A stretch of DNA of 64,000 nt from Chaetoderma sp. LZ-2023a (taxonomy: Eukaryota; Mollusca; Caudofoveata; Chaetodermatida; Chaetodermatidae). Under the pieces are notes generated by a model, which worked only from the letters and a program-made list of their open reading frames with translations, ran no database searches and was not told where the DNA came from. Below, one piece after another: positions 63,965-64,000 of the stretch. The position numbers were made by a program, and so were the translations under genes. The number at the start of each line of letters is the position of its first letter. Within the stretch, counting starts at the first letter, position 1. The stretch lies in assembly GCA_034401795.1 (NCBI GenBank), contig CM067370.1:103668028-103732027 (forward strand). The letters run 5' to 3'.

Positions 63965-64000
63965 TGCTCTTAATAAAAAATTTAACAGTAAAGTTGCAAG

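Noticed and set aside
1..64000. CRISPR array, bacterial operons or ribosome binding sites
   Set aside because: No regularly spaced identical repeats with unique spacers, and the gene structure is eukaryotic.

Overview
The window is eukaryotic, repeat-rich, AT-leaning DNA, most likely from a marine invertebrate and probably a bivalve mollusc. The evidence is a short three-exon host gene with GT/AG introns, several DIRS-type tyrosine-recombinase retrotransposons, abundant fold-back repeats, and a dispersed repeat opening with 'aacaagaggccc' and closing with 'ccaggtgagctaa' that I associate from memory with bivalve assemblies. The species cannot be named from sequence alone.

Region by region. 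1-8,500 has no gene I can support: dispersed repeats, two fold-back families and a 24-bp minisatellite. 8,512-16,166 is DIRS copy A (minus strand), broken by deletions and a 1.1-kb hAT-like insertion; its recombinase has lost the region with the catalytic tyrosine. 16,947-20,438 (minus) is the one host gene I recognise, a PHF13/PHF23-like PHD-finger protein in three exons with matching intron phases and satellite-filled introns. 21,540-23,480 (minus) is an old DIRS-like relic of a different lineage. 24,528-31,627 (minus) is DIRS copy B: terminal inverted repeats, a textbook internal complementary region, and three long open frames (Gag-like; reverse transcriptase-RNase H-methyltransferase-like; tyrosine recombinase). 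It looks close to intact.

31,628-38,770 is mostly non-coding with fold-backs and short repeats. From 38,779 to about 53,090 (minus) run the scattered pieces of one old protein-coding gene of an uncharacterised, repeat-associated invertebrate family. Its pieces lie in the expected order but are separated by large inserted units. These units, and two more at 53,556-60,753, form a family of very long (about 2.7-3.6 kb) LTR-like repeats (TGTAG...CTACA) with 4-bp target duplications, a CRE + TATA promoter, in two copies a strong heat-shock element, a conserved stem-loop and a conserved poly(A) signal. One (53,556-56,887) is followed by a tRNA-like primer binding site and gag-like coding sequence; another (57,144-60,753, minus) is preceded by a polypurine tract. 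Both support an LTR retrotransposon identity. No polymerase of this family is visible. The right end (61,626-63,185, minus) holds a broken zinc-finger ORF cluster behind a related promoter.

The layout reads as layers of insertion: an old gene-like element hit by long-LTR elements, one of those hit in turn by a SINE-like element with a (GAA)n tail, and a DIRS copy hit by a hAT-like transposon.
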